Positions 1 through 11,150 of a DNA stretch of 64,000 nt are shown here, one piece after another (position 1 is the stretch's first letter; the number at the start of each line of letters is the position of its first letter). A model generated the notes under the pieces. It was not told where the DNA came from and did no database searches. It saw only the letters and a program-made list of their open reading frames with translations. A program made the position numbers and the translations under genes. The stretch comes from Sabellastarte sp. h YS-2021 (lineage: Eukaryota > Annelida > Polychaeta > Sabellida > Sabellidae): contig OZ024936.1 of the NCBI GenBank assembly GCA_964017235.1, positions 62,485,028 to 62,549,027 of the forward strand. The letters are read 5' to 3'.

Positions 1-637
1 TGCAGCATTAGGAGTAATTTCAATAAAAAAAAGTAAAAGTCAGCTTGCAATATTTTTGTATTCATGTGGAAGCCAAATTTTTGGATTATGTCTGATGGAT
101 TTTTTTTGTTCATCGGCTGAAATAATGGTAGCAAAGTTGTTAAAGGTGCATCCCTGTGACTATAGTTATTAGTGTCTGTACTCAGCACCTATTTCACTAG
201 TTTTTCACTCCAATTTTTTAAGTAGTACGGGGATTATTATGCAGTCTTAATATTGTTATAAATCTATAATATGTGTTGTGTGTATTAATATATGATACCC
301 TCTTTATCAGCAAGTAGTCCTTTCCAGGAGAAAAATTAACAGTATTGAAGCTAGTATAATGCCAGTCTAACATGAACTGTTAAGTGATTTCTTTTTAGCA
401 CATAACTTCATGCTGAAAAAAGTCTTGCTTAGTGTGTGTTCACAATGTTTCAAATGTTAGGGATACCATACTTTTCCGAAATGTTTCTGTCCAAATTTAT
501 TTGCATCACCAACTCTCACGGTTATTGTGCAGTTTTGGGAAAGTGATAAATCAGTTCATGAATTGCATATTTGCATGATAAAAGATGAAGTAATGACCAG
601 AAATAAAATTTGGGTCATGATGACATTTAGTGTTAGA

Positions 638-856
638 GTAAGAAATCTAAAATTCGGCAGAAATCTAAAATTCGCTACTCATAAAACCTTAGTTAATTTT
701 ATGAAGAAAATGATTCTTTCTCTCAAACTTGGTATATTTCAGTTCAAAAAGCCTTGATTTACTATACATTCAACAAATCTCACCTCAATTCATTATTTTT
801 GTTTGTATTTCCACAGGTGGCAAATTTCAGATATATGGTGAAGTTTACAGTTCTTG
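638..856. mobile_element. Mariner-like MITE, copy 1
   Basis: A short non-coding element of about 220 bp. It begins with GTAAGAAATCTAAAATTCG and ends with a degenerate inverted version of the same motif near 850. Related copies lie at about 46319-46500 and, inverted, at 56113-56334. The last copy has the clearest termini and is bounded by TA dinucleotides, which is why a Tc1/mariner-type origin is suggested. No transposase is present. Confidence 0.5.
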
Positions 857-1248
857 CTCTACATCCCATTCACTTATTAGTAAGAAGTGAGTTTATTGTC
901 ATCTGTAATGATGGCTTTTGTGTTAGGATGGGATATTTATACAGATTTATTGTTCAAAGGGAACAGAAATACTTATTAAAAGGATTTACAATGACAGAAA
1001 TATGTTAAAGCTAATAGTATATTCCAAACATTTACATTTGATATCAGCTTTTCTGAGAAAATATTCCAACATTGCCCAAGATTGAGTCAGGCTACTTTTT
1101 CCAGTCAAATGCCTCAGTATTCAAGTAAATAACATGTTTGCAGTTGAATCACTTGGCTTACTCCTCTATGGTACCAGGTTTGAATCCCATTCATGGCAAC
1201 ATGTGACTTTGAGTCAGGGCCAGTTCTGATATGATTTTAGCTATAAAA

Positions 1249-1636
1249 TAGGGCTGCGAATGAGTACTCAAGCCTCGGTAGATGAGTTGATCTTGGCTAG
1301 TACTCGAGTCTATTTTAAGTACTCGGTTACTCGCGAGGCATTGTCTTATCGCCCACGTAATGAAATGTTTGTGTAAAATATGCTGCATTTCAGCATTTCC
1401 GTCACATAACATCAATTAAAGTTGTTGTTTTCACTTGAAAACCTATTATTTACTCCATAATCTATAATATCTGGTTAAATAGACATTTTTCTTCAAAAGT
1501 TTCGTTTCCGGAATCGACTATTTGTTTACAGAAGACTTCTAATGGTGGGAACTAAATCTCGCGGTAACTCGAATTCGGGCCGGTTGTCAGAGGGCGAGTA
1601 CTCGATGCCGTTTTTTTTGTACCCGTCACAGCCCTA
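1249..1636. mobile_element. hAT-like non-autonomous element (388 bp)
   Basis: The left end reads TAGGGCTGCGAATGAGTAC and the right end is its near inverse, ending in CACAGCCCTA. The flanks are CTATAAAA (1241-1248) and GTATAAAA (1637-1644), a 7/8 match that fits the 8-bp target duplication of hAT transposons. GAGTACTC motifs recur inside both ends. There is no coding capacity. Copies with TAGGGCTGT-like ends are typical hAT MITEs. Confidence 0.65.
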
Positions 1637-1644
1637 GTATAAAA

Positions 1645-2218
1645 ACAAAACTTCGACCTTTGCTTTCATCAGTCTGTAGGAGTCACTACTCCTGATGGCA
1701 GGTTATTGGTCGAGCATTATTTCATAATCTCAGGGTGTTATAGGAGGAGAAATACTTTTACAGTCTCTCTTCAGGCCAATAAATTGATTAAATTCTGGGA
1801 AAATAGATTCCATAATGTACTTTTATCTGGATTGTAATTTACTTCATATAACATCAGGAAGGAAGTTTTAAAATGTGGTTTACTGTAATATACCTAGTAG
1901 GATAAGCTTAGTTAAAACTATTTACAAAGCACATACATGTGTATCAGGCAAGACAATAAGTTCAAAAATATTATATTTGGAGTTCAAAAATAAGAAATTT
2001 GCCAGAATATGTACAATTTTACATTCATATCACCCCTTAACATAATGCAACAAGAAGCATAATGCATAGAATTTCTGCAGCAGATTTGGAAAGTGGGAAA
2101 ACTTGCCTTACGTATGTGACAAATGTGGCAAGAATGTTCCATAATTCACAGCAGAAGGAAGTTTACTCTTTATATAAATTTCACATGCTGTAGAAAATTT
2201 CACATCTCTTGCACTTTT
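1645..2218. other. Unannotated AT-rich stretch
   Basis: No exon, RNA gene or repeat terminus could be supported here. Short open frames are scattered and carry no recognisable domain. Confidence 0.4.
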
Positions 2219-3846
2219 TACCCCACAGCCCTTAAGGGCTGTCAGGGTATTGTTTTCACCCATGGTGTCTGGATGGGCGGGCATTCGGGTGGGGGGTGGG
2301 AAAAAGTTTGTCCGGGCTGTATTTCAGAAACCGTAGGGTGTAGGAAGTTGATCCTTGGTAGGGACATTGGTTAGGGAGTGTAGGTGTGCAATGTCATGGT
2401 GTGACCTTGATTTGACCTTGTCGCAGTGACCTTGAGTTTGAAAATCTTGTCCCATCTATATCTCGACAACCGTAAGGTGTAGGAAGTTGATACTTGGTAA
2501 GGGTATTAGTTAGGGGTTGTAGGTGTGCAACTTCATGTGTGACCTTGATTTGACCTTTAACCTTTGAGTATCAATACAAATCCAATACAAAAAAAAACCT
2601 TGCCATAGTGACCTTGACATATAAAATCTTGTCAGGGTTATATCTCGGAAACCGTACGCTGTAGGAATTTTATATTGTGTAGGGACATTGGTTAGGGGGT
2701 GTAGGTGTACAATGTCATGGTGTGACCTTGATTTTACCTTTGACCTTGCCATAGTGACCTTAACCTATAAAATCTTGTCCGGGCTATATCTTGGCAACCG
2801 TAAGGTGTAGGAAGTTGATACTTGGTAGGGACATTGGTTAGGGGGTGTAGGTGTGCAACGTCATGGTCTGACCTTGATTTGACATTTGACCTTGCTGTAG
2901 TGACCTTGACCTATAAAATCTTGTCTGGGCTATATCTCGGAAACTGTAAGGTGTAGGAAGTTGGTACTTGGTAGGTACATTGGTTAGGGGGTGTAGGTGT
3001 GCAACATCATGGTCTGACCTTGATTTGACTTTTGACCTTACTGTAGTGACCTTGACCTATAAAATCTTGTCCGGGCTATATCTCAGAAACCGTAAGGTGT
3101 AGGAAGTTGATACTTGGTAGGGACATTGATTAGGGGGTGTAGGTGTGCAACGTTATGGTCTGACCTTGATTTGACCTTTGACCTTGCTGTAGTGACCTTG
3201 ACCTATAAAATCTTGTCCAGGCTATATCTCGGAAACCGTAAGGTGTAGGAAGTTGATGCTTGGTAGAGACATTGGTTAGGGGTTGTAGGTGTGCAGCATC
3301 ATGGTGTGACCTTGATTTGACCTTTGACTTTGTCGTAGTGACTTTGACCTTAAAAATCTTGTTGCACCTTTGGGTCTGTCTTTTGATGCAGGTTAAGCAC
3401 TGTTAAAGTCATATTAGAATTCATTAAGAATTTTACTTTTACAACTTCCCATTGTAACAGATGGAATTTCATCAAGGGAGCCACAGACTTTGCTCCAACA
3501 TGACACATAAGCATTCATTGAATGTATTGCCACTTCTGTATGCATGGTAATATTCAAAACATCGAAACCATAATTCGGCCATGCCAGATATAGATAAAGT
3601 GTCGTAATGTTTAGTTCACTGGTTAATGCTGTCATCTTGTTATTGAATTGTCTTGTTTTAATACTTCATCTTTACATGAATTATCTTTCTCTTAGCCATT
3701 ATATTCTCTATTTAAACATTGTTTGGGTCTTTATATAACTGACAGTGCTCTGAAAGTATCCTGAACTTTGTACTGATACAGTACTTCTATATCTCATAGT
3801 GTTAAAAATATTTCCTTAGGCTGTGGGGTACGGGCATCTCTGATGC
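2219..3846 (+). mobile_element. Family A satellite-core element, copy 1
   Basis: The element starts TACCCCACAGCC and ends with the inverse GGCTGTGGGGTA (to 3830), followed by a small hairpin GCATC-TCT-GATGC (3834-3846). A perfect 18-nt palindrome, ACAGCCCTTAAGGGCTGT, lies at 2225-2242. The core is about seven tandem units of roughly 146 bp. Each carries GACCTTGATTTGACC, a TATATCTCGGAAACCGTAAGG-like segment and GGGACATTGGTTAGGGG. A terminal hairpin plus a satellite core recalls bivalve pearl/HINE non-autonomous elements. Further copies are at 13116-14282, 44108-45049 (inverted) and 33095-33628 (partial). No protein is encoded. Confidence 0.7.
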
Positions 3847-4814
3847 TATTTTCTATTTTTGAAAAGCATGTAACAACAATATGTACTTGATATAGTCAAG
3901 GTTATACATTATGATCTGTGTTTAGAATACATTGAAAGTGTTTGTGTATGAGTATCAAGTATTTGTTAATTTATTTTTATCACTAATTGGGTTTTTTATT
4001 ATCCCTTGAATATAGGGATAGAGTAACCAATGTGAAATTTGCTGATGGGAAACACTGTTTCAGAAGTAAGACACAATGTTAAAAATTTGTTCCAATTTTG
4101 TATCATGGGAGATCGGAGGCATAATGTAGCCACAAAATCACAAATGTTGATGGAACGTGGGAAATTATAACTACAACTTCAAATAGCACATCCTTATTGG
4201 TGTGTGACCGTGCTTATAATGACTTTGAACGGTCTAGTTTTTGGGAGCTAAGGTGGTTTTGCCTGATTGACAAATAGATTCGCCGGAAATCTAATGTGAA
4301 AGGGCATCACTATGGTGATTATATGATGTCATTATGACTGGTCCCAAGGCTCTGACATCACAAGTGATGTGGCTGTGACATCACAACTGTGTGGGAGTTG
4401 TGAGTGTTGTTGGGTGCACAGTTTTGAAAAAAAAAACAGAATCACAAATGTATGGAAAATTTTAATAAGTTGAAGAAGTAGAAAAGGGATTTCCTCACTA
4501 GCAGATTTCACATAGTATGGCAAATTTCACATTTGTTACTCTGAACCTTTCACAGCAACAGTAATATTTTACAACAGATGCTAATATTTGCCAATTTTTC
4601 GTATGCAATGTGACATAACAGTATGTTAAATTTCCAATCCCAATGAGTAACTGCCTACATTAGTTGCTGAGTAACTGGTTAACTGTTTCTAATGTATAGT
4701 ATGTTTGAGGAAATATCGTAAAATGCAAGATGTGCATATAAACATTGCAAATAATATGGCGGATCTCGTGTTACTACTGCAGAGAATTCACACAAATTGC
4801 TGCATATTATTGTA
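3847..4814. other. Unannotated stretch between two elements
   Basis: Mostly AT-rich sequence without a supported exon. TGACATCA-like motifs cluster at 4350-4390. A GGCAAATTTCACATTTGTTAC-like segment near 4520 resembles the end of the mariner-like MITE, but no matching other end was found. Confidence 0.35.
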
Positions 4815-5376
4815 TCCACCAGAGGCATCCGGTGGATACTTGGGTTTAGCGTTCGCTAAAACGCCACCGCGCATAGAGAAATTTTCGGCGTTAACGCTCT
4901 CAGAGGAAAATTACACCAGCTAGGTTCACCAACTATGCAGGATATCTTCATTGGGTGGTAGGCTTCTCTGGGACTGAAATTAGCCTTATTCTGAAAAACA
5001 AGATGGCCGCCGCAGGCATTTCTTCGAAAATTATGTATATTTTTCTGCTTCATAGGTAGAAGGTTGAATCTCATATATATGTCCTCTACAACCTTGCAGA
5101 CATTTGACCTTGAAGCTCTTAATTCAAGGTCATCCACGGAGTACCGAAGTAACCCACATAGCGGACTTTAAAAGTGCCTATATCTCCCTTATTATTGGTC
5201 CTAGTGGTTTGCAATGTGAAACCAACCTATAGAAAATCATGTGCTGCGAATCTTCTGATGTGGTTAGATTTGACCATGGACCCCTCCTTCAAAGTCAAAC
5301 GTTGGTTCACTGGCTTTGGTGAGTTGTTTTTCTGGTGGATACAAATTTGCATCGGTTCTCCGATGCGTAGGTCTAG
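4815..5376 (+). mobile_element. Helitron-like non-autonomous element, family C copy 1
   Basis: The element starts with TC (TCCACCAGAGG) after an A. It ends with hairpin GCATCGG-TTCT-CCGATGC (5349-5366), six spacer bases and CTAG (5373-5376), followed by T. This matches the Helitron rule: 5' TC, 3' CTRR, a hairpin just upstream, insertion between A and T. The 5' end also folds (TCCACC...GGTGGA), and its inverse CTGGTGGATA recurs just before the 3' hairpin. The core holds about one unit of the TTATTATTGGTCCTAG / AACCTATAGGAAATCATG satellite. It encodes no helicase, so mobility would need enzymes supplied elsewhere. Confidence 0.75.
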
Positions 5377-7431
5377 TTCAAATATGTTTCACACTTTATA
5401 TCTTAAGCATAATATATGGATGAAAGGCTTTTAAATTCATATATTTTATAATTTTAAACTCCTAATATAAAGAAGGCGCATGCACATATATGGTTATAAA
5501 CATAGGATAACAGTTAATCAGTCACACGCAATTGGAATCACCTGGTGACCTTCTATTTGGTTAATGAGTTTGTTTCAGTCGTAATATATGCCCCTAAGTA
5601 ATAACAGAGGTGCCAGGAGAGATCCCTTGTGAAGACCCTGCAGAGGGTATGTTGTGTCTCACTAGTATGTTATTTGCGGTTGTGCACGAGTTATTTCTAG
5701 TCGGCATTGTAGGGTAAAAAATACAGAAGTGCCTTGTCTAGTATGTCACATTATAGAAGCTTGAAGTGTTTGTTTTCTGGAAAAATGTTATGTTTTTTTT
5801 GTTTGTGTGTGTGTTTTTGTTTTGAAACAATTGTTAAAATTTGCTGCTATGTCTAAAACTTCTGTATCCAACGATTTATAATTTTCAGGTTGTTATTTCG
5901 TATGAAACGACCTATGAAACTCACCATAGTTTGTGAAATTTGCCAACAAGGCTGTCGCCTAAAACAATTTGCAACAGGCAGCGGAAGCAAATTTCTCAAA
6001 ATTATATAGTAGTTTAGATAAATGATCTACAGATAGGGTTGTAAGATACTAAAAAAACTGATAAAAGAGTAATGAATTATTTATGGTATGGAACTAAGCA
6101 AATATGAGTACATATATTCCATTGGAACATTATATGTTTTCAAAATATTCATATTAAGTTGAAATAATAAAGAGTCCATTTGTGTTACTTTTCAAATTGA
6201 GGAAAAATGGCTCACTTTTTTGCCTATATTGCTAGAGAATACTTGTTGATGAGTGGTCAAAATTGACCACTAGTGGACCTCAATGAATAACTCGACAAAA
6301 TGTACAAAGTTAACTAAAAAAATTGCATAATTTAAAGTATAAAATTTACAAGTTTAACTAAAAATTTGCATAATTTGAAGTAAAGCTCAGTGGCAGAAGT
6401 TCAATTCTTTTAGTCTATGTACACATGTATGCAGCTTACATCATCTGACGTCCTATTTGCGATTTTTGTCACATGATTCTTGACCAGCACACTTTTCTAC
6501 AAATGGCACTGCGATCTTACTTGTTATCTGATGTTCTACTCTCCCATGGTGAAAAAATATTTGTTTTCGCAAATTAGTCATTAAGTCACAAAAAGTGTAA
6601 ACAACCAAGCATAAACAAGAAGGTATGAAAAAAGTTGCTGTCACAATCGGTCATCAGGTGTCGTAAGCCACATACATGTGTATGTAGATTTACTCTGTAT
6701 TAGCAAACTAACCCATGTATATATTGCAAATTTTTATTTATTTATTTGAAAGACGTGTTATCCAGGAATGCTTTTCTAGGTGTAAAATGTTCATTGGTGT
6801 GTAAAACCTACAAGTTATCCACGTAATAGAATATCTGTATTTCTGTATACATATAAATTTTGGCATAGGGTCAGTAGTGGTTTGTATTTGCCCACTGTTT
6901 ACCATTACTGTACTCTTTTAACCAAGTACTATCTTATGTTTCCAGATAACCCTATATGGCGTGATTTTCTTGTTAAAAGACATAAAATGACCTATTTTGT
7001 AGGGTTGTTAAAGACTATGTGGAGTATTCAGTGAAGGGTAGAGTAATGGCTACTTGGAGATCAGACTTCAGCAAAAGAGAACTCGGTTCTTCATGTACAT
7101 AATTTTATGCAATTTTCTTAATATTCACAAAAATATTAGCATAAAATGATCAATTTCATCTGGCTTTCAAAGCAAAATGATCCATTTTAATTGATGTAAA
7201 AGAAAATACTTGTTAATCCTCAACAGGCCTATTAGTTCTACATATGTAAACAAACGTAAGTGCTTTCATTGTCTCGATGTTGTATTTTTAGGCAAATTCA
7301 ACTTAACAATATCTTAAACAAGGGGGGTAAGAGGTATAGTGGCACCTACTATACAATAAGAGGAATATTATTACAAAGTTAATTGATACCAATAGGTTAA
7401 TGGTTAGCAAATCCCACATGGATACCTAATT
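5377..7431. other. Unannotated AT-rich stretch (2.05 kb)
   Basis: No exon, RNA gene or element end is supported. A short TG-rich run occurs near 5805. The open frame at 6453-6644 (minus) has no recognisable domain and is treated as chance. Confidence 0.4.
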
Positions 7432-7839
7432 AAGCGTCCCGCAAGGGACGCTTGTTTGTGTATGGGAGACCTTCAGGCTCCGCCGGCTCCGCTGGCTCCG
7501 GCGGCTCCGCATTTTGTTTTCCTTACAACTCTGTAACCGTTAGGCAGATTCTTTTCAAATTTGGCAGGTTTAGGCAGTAGCCTTGGGGAATTTTTTTGAA
7601 TATGCTGCAGTGACATTTCAACCAATCAGAGAGGTCACATGACCAAAAATGTCTTTTTTCGATGGGGAAGCTTGTCCGGATGATAACTTGAAAGGAATTT
7701 TATCAATTCACCTGAAACTTGGCAAATACATTCATTCTATTAAAATCTGGAAATCATTAGATTTTGGCATTGATTGGTTAAGAAATGGCCGAGTAATTAA
7801 TGATTAATTAACCATTATGAATTTTCCAAATAAGGAAAA

Positions 7840-8935
7840 CACAAAAATGCTTATATCTCGAAAACCGTACTAGATAGAGCGATTTCGACGAAATTTTTGA
7901 CCCACAGGGTATCTCTGCGGAGTAGTTATCCCAATTTTGAAAAAAAATTTTGTCTCCCCAAAAATGGCGGCCATTTTGAATTTTCAAATTTTTCGCAAAA
8001 ATTGCAAAACATAAAAATGCTTATATCTCGAAAACCCTGCTAGATAGAGCGATTTCGACGATATTTTTGACCCGCAGGGTATCTCTGCAGAGTAGCCATG
8101 CCCATTTTCAAAAAAAAAATTTCTCGCAAAAAATGGCGGCCATTTTGAATTTTTGAATTTTTCGCAAAATGTAAAAATGCTTATATCTCGAAAACCGTGC
8201 TAGATAGAGCGATTTCGACGAAGTTTTTGACCCACAGGGTATCTCTGCAGAGTAGCCATGCCAATTTTCAAAAAAAAAATTTCTTGCCAAAAATGGCGGC
8301 CATTTTGAATTTTCGAATTTTTCGCAAAAATTGCAAAACACAAAAATGCTTATATCTCGAAAACTGTGCTAGATAGAGCAATTTCGACGAAATTTTTGAC
8401 CCATAGGGTATCTCTGCAGAGTAGTTATCCCAATTTTGAAAAAAATTTTGTCTCGCAAAAAATGGCGGCCATTTTGAATTTTCGAATTTTTCGCAAAATT
8501 GCAAAACGTAAAAATGCTTATATCTCGAAAACCGTGCTAGATAGAGCGATTTCGACGAAATTTTTGACACACAGGGTATCCGCAGAGTAGCCATGCCAAT
8601 TTTCAAAAAAATTTTATCTTGCCAAAAATGGCGGCCATTTTGAATTTTCGAATTTTTCGCAAAAATTGCAAAACACAAAAATGCTTATATCTCGAAAACC
8701 ATGCTAGATAGAGCGATTTCGACGAAATTTTTGACCCACAGGGTATCTCTGCAGAGTAGTTATCCCAATTTTGAAAAAAATTTTATCTCGCCAAAAATGG
8801 CGGCCATTTTGAATTTTCGAATTTTTCGCAAAAATTGCAAAACACAAAAATGCTAATATTTTGAAAACCGTGCTACATAGAGCGATTTCGACGAAATTTT
8901 TGATCTTCAGGGTATCTCTGCAGAGCAGCTATCCC
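7840..8935 (+). repeat. Tandem array of about 168-bp B units
   Basis: Six to seven head-to-tail units, each with ATGCTTATATCTCGAAAACC, GATAGAGCGATTTCGACG, ACCCACAGGGTATCTCTGC and AAAATGGCGGCCATTTTGAA. The units differ by point changes and short indels. Two more units follow at 10700-11010 after the 133-bp array. The unit is open over several copies in one minus-strand frame because it has few stops, which gives spurious ORFs. Confidence 0.9.
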
Positions 8936-10660
8936 AAAGAGCTTTCACTTGGTGAAGTTTCAGACCCATAGCTAATTGCTGACCTACTCAAAATGAGTAA
9001 ATGCGAATTACCTCTAAAAGTATTGCAGATAGCCAATTTTTCTCAAATAACTCATTCACCTACTTTTGGGAGAGCTTTCACTTGGTGAAGTTTCAGACCC
9101 GTAGCTAATTACTCACGTACTCAAAATGAGTAAATGCTAATTATCTCAAAAACTATTGCAGATATCCAATTTTTATCAAATAACTCATTCATGTACTTTT
9201 GGGAGAGCTTTCACATGGTGAAGTTTCAGACCCGTAGATAATTACTCACCTACTCAAAATGAGTAAATGCGAATTATCTCTTAAAAGTATTGCAGATAGC
9301 CAATTTTTCTCAAATAACTCATTCACCTACTTTTGGAAGAGCTTTCACATGGTGAAGTTTCAGACCCATAGCTAATTACTCACCTACTCAAAATGAGTAA
9401 ATGCAAATTATCTCTAAAAGTATTGCAGATAGCCAATTTTTCTCAAATAACTCATTCACCTACTTTTGGGAGAGCTTTCACTCCGTGAAGTTTCAGACCC
9501 ATAGCTAATTATTTACCTACTCAAAATGAGTAAATGCTAATTATCTGTAAAAGTATTGCGGATACCCAGTTTTATCAAATAACTCATTCATGTACTTTTG
9601 GAAGAGCTTTCACATGGTGAAGTTTCAGACCCATAGCTAATTACTCACCTACTCAAAATGAGTAAATGCGAATTATCTCCAAAAATATTGCAGATAGCCA
9701 ATTTTTCTGAAATAACTCATTCACCTACTTTTGGGAGAGCTTTCACATGGTGAAGTTTCAGACCCATAGCTAATTTCTCACCTACTCAAAATGAGTAAAT
9801 GCGAATTATCTCTAAAAGTATTGCAGATAACCAATTTTTCTCAAATACTCATTCATCTACTTGTGGGAGAGCTTTCACATGGTGAAGTTTCAGACCCATA
9901 GCTAATTACTCACCTACTCAAAATGAGTAAATGCGAATTATCTCTAAAAGTATTGCAGATAACCAATTTTTCTCAAATAACTCATTCACCTACTTTTGGG
10001 AGAGCTTTCACTCTGTGAAGTTTCAGACCCATAGCTATTTATTCACCTACTCAAAATGAGTAAATGCTAATTATCTGTAAAAGTATTGCGGATACCCAAT
10101 TTTTATCGAATACTCATTCATCTACTTGTGGGAGAGCTTTCACATGGTGAAGTTTCAGACCTATAGCTAATTACTCACCTACTCAAAATGAGTAAATGCG
10201 AATTATCTCTAAAAGTATTGCAGATAGCCAATTTTTCTCAAATAACTCATTCACCTACTTTTGGGAGAGCTTTCACTTGGTGAAGTTTCACACCCATAGC
10301 TAATTATTCACCTACTCAAAATGAGTAAATGCGAATTATTTCTAAAAGTATTGCAGATAGCCAATTTTTCTCAAATAACTCATTCACCTACTTTTGGGAG
10401 AGCTTTCACTCTGTGAAGTTTCAGACCCATAGCTATTATTTATTCACCTACTCAAAATGAATAAATGCTAATTATCTGTAAAAGTATTGCGGATACCCAA
10501 TTTTTATCAAATACTCATTCATCTACTTGTGGGAGAGCTTTCACATGGTGAAGTTTCAGACCCATAGCTAATTATCTCTTAATAGTATTGCAGATAGCCA
10601 ATTTTTCTCAAATAACTCATTCACCTACTTTTGGAAGAGCTTTCATACACGAAAATGAAA
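8936..10660 (+). repeat. Tandem array of about 133-bp D units
   Basis: About 14 units start with GAGCTTTCAC. They continue through GTGAAGTTTCAGACCCATAG, CTACTCAAAATGAGTAAATG, TATTGCAGATAGCCAATTTT and ACTCATTCACCTACTTTTGG. The spacing is regular at 132-135 bp. Some units share private variants (ACTCYGTGAAGTTT, GCGGATACCCA) in a higher-order alternation, so blocks of units were amplified together. A diverged inverted relative lies at 56960-57960. Confidence 0.9.
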
Positions 10661-11150
10661 AATTGTGAATATCTCGGAAAAGCTATTTCTTCTGCTTTAA
10701 TGCTCGGCGGGAGATACACACCGCGGCAGTGGTCTTGACAAAAATTTTTGTCTCCCCAAAAATGGTGGCCATTTTGAATTTTCAAAGTTTTTGCAAAACA
10801 CAAAAATGCTTATATCTTGAAAACCGTGCTATATGGAGCGAACTCAACAAAATTTTTGACCTGCTGGGTATCTCTGCAGAGTAGCCATGCCAATTTTCAA
10901 AATATTTTTGTCTCGCCAAATATAGCGGACATTTTTAATTTTTTAATTTTTTGCAAAACACAAAAATGCTTATATCTTGAAAACCGTGCTAGATAGAGCA
11001 GACTGCGCTGACTTTGGTTGCCACAACAGTATAAGGCTAGAAACGAAGCATTTTCTTAATACTTTAGCACTCACCTTTATATCCTTTTCGGGACGCTTTG
11101 TTTTTGCTATGCAAAAACATTATCTTTTTTTTTTGCGAGCGATCCTCTAG

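Larger units (their letters stand above)
7432..11150 (+). mobile_element. Family B satellite-core element, copy 1 (3.7 kb)
   Basis: The left end is a perfect hairpin, AAGCGTCCC-GCAA-GGGACGCTT (7432-7453). The right end has hairpin GTTTTTGC-TAT-GCAAAAAC (11100-11118) and then CTAG (11147-11150) followed by T, as in Helitron 3' ends. The unique left part (7460-7840) recurs inverted at 43740-44085, which confirms a dispersed family. The interior is two satellites: B units at 7840-8935 and 10700-11010, and a different 133-bp satellite between them. No protein-coding capacity is credible. The exact boundaries are less certain than for family C. Confidence 0.6.

Noticed and set aside
1150-1215. tRNA-like B box (GGTTTGAATCCC)
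   Set aside because: No matching A box, stems or SINE body could be found around it.
8268-8678. 136-residue minus-strand ORF with internal protein repeats
   Set aside because: It is simply the B satellite read in a stop-poor frame; its periodicity equals the DNA repeat and no domain is present.
8936-10660. Regularly spaced repeats resembling a CRISPR array
   Set aside because: The whole 133-bp unit is repeated and there are no unique spacers. The context is eukaryotic and no cas genes are present.
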